The notes under the pieces: model-generated | Told to the model about the DNA's origin: nothing | Database searches by the model: none | What the model saw: only the letters and a program-made list of their open reading frames with translations | DNA from: Butyrivibrio sp. NC2007 | GTDB lineage: Bacteria; Bacillota; Clostridia; Lachnospirales; Lachnospiraceae | Direction: 5' to 3' | Length of the DNA: 64,000 nucleotides | Assembly (NCBI RefSeq): GCF_000421405.1 | Contig: NZ_ATWY01000016.1 | Span: 1-64,000, forward strand | Shown: piece by piece, positions 60,207 to 64,000 of the stretch | Layout: the number at the start of each line of letters is the position of its first letter | Position numbering within the stretch: the stretch's first letter is position 1 | Program-made: the position numbers and the translations under genes

Positions 60207-61553
60207 TTACTCCAAATGACCTTTCTTCTGGATCACATCAATTACCTGATCCACATATTTTTCGCAGATTTCATCGCTCTCTGCCTCAACCATTACACGA
60301 ATAACAGGCTCTGTACCTGACTCTCTTACAAGGATACGTCCTGTATCGCCGAGGGCCTTAGCAACTTCATCAACTGCATTCTGTACATCAGGGTCGTTCT
60401 GTGCATCAGGCTTACTCTTTACTCTTACATTCTTAAGAACCTGAGGATAGAAAACAACAGGAGCTGCAAGAGCGCTAAGAGGCTTCTCTTTTGCAAGCAT
60501 AACCTCCATGAGCTTAAGAGATGTTAAAATTCCGTCTCCGGTGGTTGCATACTTGGTGAAGATGATGTGTCCTGACTGCTCTCCACCTACGCGGTGACCA
60601 TATGTAACCATGTTCTCGTAAACATACTTGTCACCAACCTTGGTCTTCTCGTACTCGATACCAACCTTATCAAGAGCCTTGTAAAGGCCAAAGTTACTCA
60701 TTACTGTTGTAACAACCTTGTTGTTTGCAAGAGCGCCTCTCTCCTTGAGGTAAAGGCCGTAGATGTAGATGATGTGATCACCTGTGATAACATTACCCTT
60801 CTCATCTACTGCAAGGCATCTGTCAGCATCGCCGTCAAAAGCAAATCCGACATCAAGGCCCTTCTCAACAACAAACTTCTGCAGATGCTCGATATGAGTT
60901 GATCCGCAATCTGTATTGATATTAAGACCGTCAGGCTCATTGTTTATAACAAAAGTCTTAGCTCCGAGTGCATCAAATACAGCCTTAGCAACCTGCCATG
61001 AAGCACCGTTAGCACAGTCAAGTCCGACCTTCTTATCCTTGAAGCTGAACTTGGAATTGGAAATAAGGTATCCTACATAGCGGTTTCTACCTGCAACGTA
61101 GTCAACTGTTCTTCCGATATCTGCTCTTTCTGCAACAGGAATCTCAATCTTGCCGTCGATATAATCCTCAACGCGAAGGATTGTCTCCTCGTCCATCTTC
61201 TCACCATTGCCGTTAAAGAGCTTGATACCATTGTCATAGAATGGATTGTGAGAAGCACTGATCATGATACCACAGTCAAAATCATCAACTCTTGTGATGT
61301 AAGCAACTGAAGGTGTTGTGGTAACGTGCATGATATAAGCATCTGCTCCGCTGGCCATAAGACCTGTACAAAGAGCGTACTCAAACATGTAGCTGCTTCT
61401 TCTTGTGTCTTTTCCGATAACAACCTTAGCCTTCTTGCCATGGTTAGCACCATAGTACCAGCCAAGATATCTACCGATCTGTACTGCATGCTCAAAGGTC
61501 AGGTTCTTGTTAGCCTCTCCCCTGAAGCCGTCTGTTCCGAAATATTTACCCAT
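60207..61553 (-). CDS. glmM: Phosphoglucosamine mutase
   Basis: 448 residues, the family length. The phosphoserine loop is MISASHNPFYDNGIKLF near 99-115. The metal-binding loop is FDGDADRCLAVDE. GGEQSGHIIF and RESGTEPVIRVMVE complete the set. It converts glucosamine-6-phosphate to glucosamine-1-phosphate. Its ATG shares one base with the stop of the preceding GlmU-like gene (TAATG), so translation is coupled. Confidence 0.97.
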   Translation of the reverse strand: MGKYFGTDGFRGEANKNLTFEHAVQIGRYLGWYYGANHGKKAKVVIGKDTRRSSYMFEYALCTGLMASGADAYIMHVTTTPSVAYITRVDDFDCGIMISASHNPFYDNGIKLFNGNGEKMDEETILRVEDYIDGKIEIPVAERADIGRTVDYVAGRNRYVGYLISNSKFSFKDKKVGLDCANGASWQVAKAVFDALGAKTFVINNEPDGLNINTDCGSTHIEHLQKFVVEKGLDVGFAFDGDADRCLAVDEKGNVITGDHIIYIYGLYLKERGALANNKVVTTVMSNFGLYKALDKVGIEYEKTKVGDKYVYENMVTYGHRVGGEQSGHIIFTKYATTGDGILTSLKLMEVMLAKEKPLSALAAPVVFYPQVLKNVRVKSKPDAQNDPDVQNAVDEVAKALGDTGRILVRESGTEPVIRVMVEAESDEICEKYVDQVIDVIQKKGHLE

Positions 61554-62215
61554 TATCTGTCCTCCTTGTGGATGATCTCTCCACTGTTCTTATAAATAGA
61601 ATTCTCAGGAACAACTCCCCTTACGCAGGAAGTCGGATAAACGTTGGAATTACGGCCGATCACGGTACCGGGGTTGCAGACTGAATTGCAGCCGACCTCA
61701 ACGTGGTCACCCAGCATAGCACCGAATTTCTTCATGCCTGTCTCGATATTCTCAGTTCCGTTGTGAACTACAACGAGCTTCTTGTCACTCTTTACATTGG
61801 AAGTGATGGAGCCTGCGCCCATGTGTGAATAGTATCCGAGGATACTGTCACCTACATAGTTGTAGTGAGGAGTCTGAACGTGATCAAAGAGGATAACGTT
61901 CTTTAGCTCAACGCTGTTTCCTACTACGCAGTCAGCACCTACAAGGGCTGATCCTCTGATAAATGCACCGTGTCTGACCTCGGTGTTAGGTCCGATAATA
62001 CATGGACTTCCAAGGTATGCGCTCTCAAATACTGTAGCGCTCTTGTGCACCCAGACATTCTCCTTAACCTCTGTATACTCATCTCCGAGCTTTGGTCCAA
62101 GTTCAAGGATGAAATCCTTGATGCCCTTCAAAGCCTCCCAAGGATAAGTGAACTGACGCAGATAGTCTGCGGCAAGTGTATGATCGAGATCATACAGATC
62201 TGTAATAGTGTACAT
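61553..62215 (-). CDS. GlmU-like left-handed beta-helix protein without uridylyltransferase domain
   Basis: 220 residues from the ATG with GAGAGG upstream. After about 70 residues (YTITDLYDLDHTLAADYL) come hexapeptide repeats of a left-handed beta-helix: SAYLGSPCIIGPNTEVRHG, GNSVELKNVILFDHVQTPHYNYVGDSILG, MGAGSITSNVKSDKK. These parallel the acetyltransferase half of GlmU. The pyrophosphorylase half is missing. In this operon it may acetylate glucosamine-1-phosphate, but it could also be a nucleotidyltransferase-like helix protein of other substrate. Confidence 0.85.
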   Translation of the reverse strand: MYTITDLYDLDHTLAADYLRQFTYPWEALKGIKDFILELGPKLGDEYTEVKENVWVHKSATVFESAYLGSPCIIGPNTEVRHGAFIRGSALVGADCVVGNSVELKNVILFDHVQTPHYNYVGDSILGYYSHMGAGSITSNVKSDKKLVVVHNGTENIETGMKKFGAMLGDHVEVGCNSVCNPGTVIGRNSNVYPTSCVRGVVPENSIYKNSGEIIHKEDR

Positions 62216-62217
62216 AA

Positions 62218-63021
62218 TTACAGCCTCTCTTTCTTCTCTATATCGAGGAAATACTTGTAAGTATCTACAGTAAGTTCCCCACAAGCCGGCTCATCGCAGG
62301 CTATGATAGCACCGTTATGCATCTGAAGTGCACTGCAGGTCCACTTTGAGCTGACAGCACCCTCTACGGTTGCTGCAAGTGCTCTTGCTTTGTTATGACC
62401 GTTTATAAGAATAAGAACTTCCTTGGAATCTGTTACTGTTCCAACACCAACAGAGAGAGCCTGTGCAGGTACTGCCTCAGGGTTGTTTCCAAAGAATCTT
62501 GAGTTAACAATTCTTGTATCAGATGTAAGATCTCTTACTCCTGTACGTGATGCAAGACTTGTATATGGCTCGTTAAAAGCAATATGACCATCTACACCGA
62601 TACCACCCATGAACAGATCGATACCGCCGTAGGATGCGATCTTCTTCTCGTACTCTTCACACTCTTTTACCGGATCATCAGTCATGCCGTTAAGAATGTT
62701 GATATTCTCAGGCTTCATGTCCACGAGATGATTGAAGAGATTGTCATGCATGAAATACCAGTAGGACTGGTCGTGCTCACGAGGAAGCCCTAAGTACTCA
62801 TCCATATTAAATGTAACTACGTTGGCAAAAGAGATCTCTCCTGCCTTATTCATTCTTACCAGTTCCTTGTAAACCCCGATTGGGCTGGATCCTGTAGGAA
62901 GTCCAAGTACAAACGGACGATCCTTCTCCGGTCCATTGTTGTGTTCCCCCACACGCATCTTGATATAATTTGCTGCCCAAACGCACATCTTTTCGTAATT
63001 ATCCTGAATTACTACTCTCAT
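62218..63021 (-). CDS. nagB: Glucosamine-6-phosphate deaminase
   Basis: 267 residues from the ATG of MRVVIQ, with AAGAAAGGAACG upstream. NagB motifs: LGLPTGSSPIGVYKELV, VTFNMDEYLGLPREHDQSY, GGIGVDGHIAFNEP and GVGTVTDSKEVLILINGHNKA. It converts glucosamine-6-phosphate to fructose-6-phosphate and ammonia. It is first in an operon whose last gene, glmS, drives the opposite direction, so allosteric control must avoid a futile cycle. Confidence 0.97.
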   Translation of the reverse strand: MRVVIQDNYEKMCVWAANYIKMRVGEHNNGPEKDRPFVLGLPTGSSPIGVYKELVRMNKAGEISFANVVTFNMDEYLGLPREHDQSYWYFMHDNLFNHLVDMKPENINILNGMTDDPVKECEEYEKKIASYGGIDLFMGGIGVDGHIAFNEPYTSLASRTGVRDLTSDTRIVNSRFFGNNPEAVPAQALSVGVGTVTDSKEVLILINGHNKARALAATVEGAVSSKWTCSALQMHNGAIIACDEPACGELTVDTYKYFLDIEKKERL

Positions 63022-63062
63022 AAGTTTCGTTCCTTTCTTAGGTTTTATGTGCATATAGAGTA

Positions 63063-63091
63063 ATTATATGTTTTCGCATTCTGTTAGTCAA
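63063..63091 (-). promoter_or_regulatory. Predicted promoter of the nagB operon
   Basis: On the minus strand TTGACT, a 17-nt spacer and TATAAT, close to the consensus. Transcription would start near 63056, about 35 bases before the nagB ATG. Confidence 0.8.
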
Positions 63092-63102
63092 ATTACAGAA
63101 AT

Positions 63103-63131
63103 TTGACATATTTTTAAGGCAGATGTAAAAT
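63103..63131 (+). promoter_or_regulatory. Predicted promoter of the SH3-SGNH gene
   Basis: TTGACA, a 17-nt spacer and TAAAAT. The predicted start site is at the ATG itself, so either the mRNA is nearly leaderless or the true promoter lies elsewhere. Confidence 0.45.
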
Positions 63132-63139
63132 TTCTACCG

Positions 63140-64000
63140 ATGAAGAACAAACGTATTAATATAAAGAACTTAATATTGCTTTCTGCATTTGCAGCATCTT
63201 TTTCAGTACTTGGATGTCTTGCTGCTTTTTCCGACAGAGCACAGATAGACGCAGTTCCTGCTGATATATCAAGCAGTGAACTTACCGCTGCTGTTGCAAG
63301 CTCAATCGACGACGCAGCAGAGCAGGTGATCGCATCCGGTACAGATTTATCTACCGAGACTTTTAATGTTACTACTGAAGAGACAAGTGCTACTCTTGAG
63401 AGAACAGTTTTTACCGTAACCGAGTATGAAGCTCCGGTCACAATGTACACCAGTGACACTGTTAACGTGCGCAGCGGTGCAGGAACCGACTACGACAAGG
63501 TTGGCAAGCTCAGATGGGGTTCTGAGACCCAGGTAACTGGAGAAACCGACAACGGCTGGTACGAAGTTGCCTTTGGCGACACCACCGCATTTATTATTGG
63601 CGATTACATGGTCACAGAGCTTCCGAGCACACCACTGGTATTCGTCGGTGATTCAAGAACCGTTCAGATGCAGAAAGCCGTTGGCTCCACAGACAAGGCT
63701 TTCATCGCCAAGATCGGTGAAGGTTACAGCTGGTTCAAGAACACAGCACTCTCAGAGATTCCTAGTTATGCAGGAACAGGCACCACAATGATCATTAACT
63801 TCGGTGTCAACGACCTGGCAAATGCAAGCAAGTATATACAGCTCGTCAACAGCAACATCGACGCCTGGACAGAAGCAGGTATCACAGTCTACTACGCAGC
63901 CGTAACTCCGGTTGGTAACTGCAGCAGCGTTTCAAATGCTCAGATAGAGAACTTCAACGCAAGACTTCAGTCAGAGCTTGACCCTAGAGTTCAGTGGCTT
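63140..64000 (+). CDS. Secreted SH3-SGNH hydrolase, 3' end outside the window
   Basis: 287 codons are visible with no stop. An N-terminal signal region (KNLILLSAFAASFSVLGCLA) may be a lipoprotein signal with Cys25. A Thr/Ser-rich stretch follows, then a bacterial SH3 domain (SDTVNVRSGAGTDYDKVGKL, GWYEVAFG) near 100-160. The SGNH domain starts at FVGDSRTVQM and continues with IINFGVNDLAN. It probably deacylates or modifies a wall polymer and binds peptidoglycan through SH3. It is divergent from nagB. There is no good SD. Confidence 0.85.
   Translation, partial: MKNKRINIKNLILLSAFAASFSVLGCLAAFSDRAQIDAVPADISSSELTAAVASSIDDAAEQVIASGTDLSTETFNVTTEETSATLERTVFTVTEYEAPVTMYTSDTVNVRSGAGTDYDKVGKLRWGSETQVTGETDNGWYEVAFGDTTAFIIGDYMVTELPSTPLVFVGDSRTVQMQKAVGSTDKAFIAKIGEGYSWFKNTALSEIPSYAGTGTTMIINFGVNDLANASKYIQLVNSNIDAWTEAGITVYYAAVTPVGNCSSVSNAQIENFNARLQSELDPRVQWL

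Noticed and set aside
63088..63459. 123-codon minus-strand frame near the right end
   Set aside because: It is antisense to the start of the SH3-SGNH gene, which has a signal peptide and recognisable domains; the frame is a shadow of it.

Overview
The window looks like part of a chromosome from a low-to-moderate G+C, Gram-positive anaerobe of the Lachnospiraceae, most like Butyrivibrio or Pseudobutyrivibrio. The reasons are strong AGGAGG-type ribosome binding sites, AddAB recombination enzymes, an ECF thiamine transporter (ThiT), a GHKL/LytTR two-component pair, the pairing of stand-alone AICAR transformylase with PurO, an abundance of GGDEF proteins, and membrane-anchored family 3 glycoside hydrolases. 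The genus is inferred from gene content, not from a marker gene. No prophage, insertion sequence, CRISPR array or rRNA operon is visible.

Layout, left to right. 1-616 has no gene: it holds a GC-rich nested hairpin, a tandem GACTC...ACGTCCCC repeat array and a terminator. 617-6583 is a minus-strand operon of two GH3 enzymes and a GtrA-like membrane protein. 6682-9819 is LytTR regulator, GHKL kinase and diguanylate cyclase. Next come a phosphopantetheinyl transferase, an alanine/sodium symporter, a cysteine-synthase-like enzyme, tRNA-Trp and a remnant of an Rpn-type nuclease. 13952-19792 is an MMPL/RND exporter with a very repetitive secreted partner and a divergent TetR gene; three palindromic operators lie between them. 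19850-20605 is a short-chain dehydrogenase. 20740-32189 reads as one long minus-strand operon: TPR-GGDEF protein, valS, folC, a 54-residue protein, a TPR membrane protein, an MBOAT acyltransferase, an SGNH hydrolase, an 80-residue protein, RidA and a TPR lipoprotein.

32631-35445 carries a DinG/Rad3-like helicase and an HPr-like protein that lacks the catalytic histidine (Crh-like). asnA follows on the plus strand, then thiT under a TPP riboswitch, a CPBP protease, addA, addB and a GGDEF-EAL protein. A MocR-type regulator stands divergent to an ECF vitamin transporter S component and a UPF0340 gene. 49918-52981 pairs a solute-binding lipoprotein with a chemoreceptor. 53104-55222 is purH (transformylase domain only) plus purO behind a ZTP riboswitch. 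A LytS-type kinase and a GH13 glucosidase diverge around a palindromic operator. The last operon, nagB, a GlmU-like left-handed-helix protein, glmM and glmS, covers amino-sugar synthesis. It ends in a 92-bp perfect palindrome built from the same repeat as the left-end array. A secreted SH3-SGNH gene runs off the right edge.

The most notable observations are the ZTP riboswitch controlling split purine genes, the Crh-like HPr with a cre-like operator in its promoter region, a covarying hairpin repeat found at two loci, the REP-like repeat and its perfect palindrome, the MocR protein lacking its PLP lysine, and the repeat-protein/MMPL exporter with three operators.
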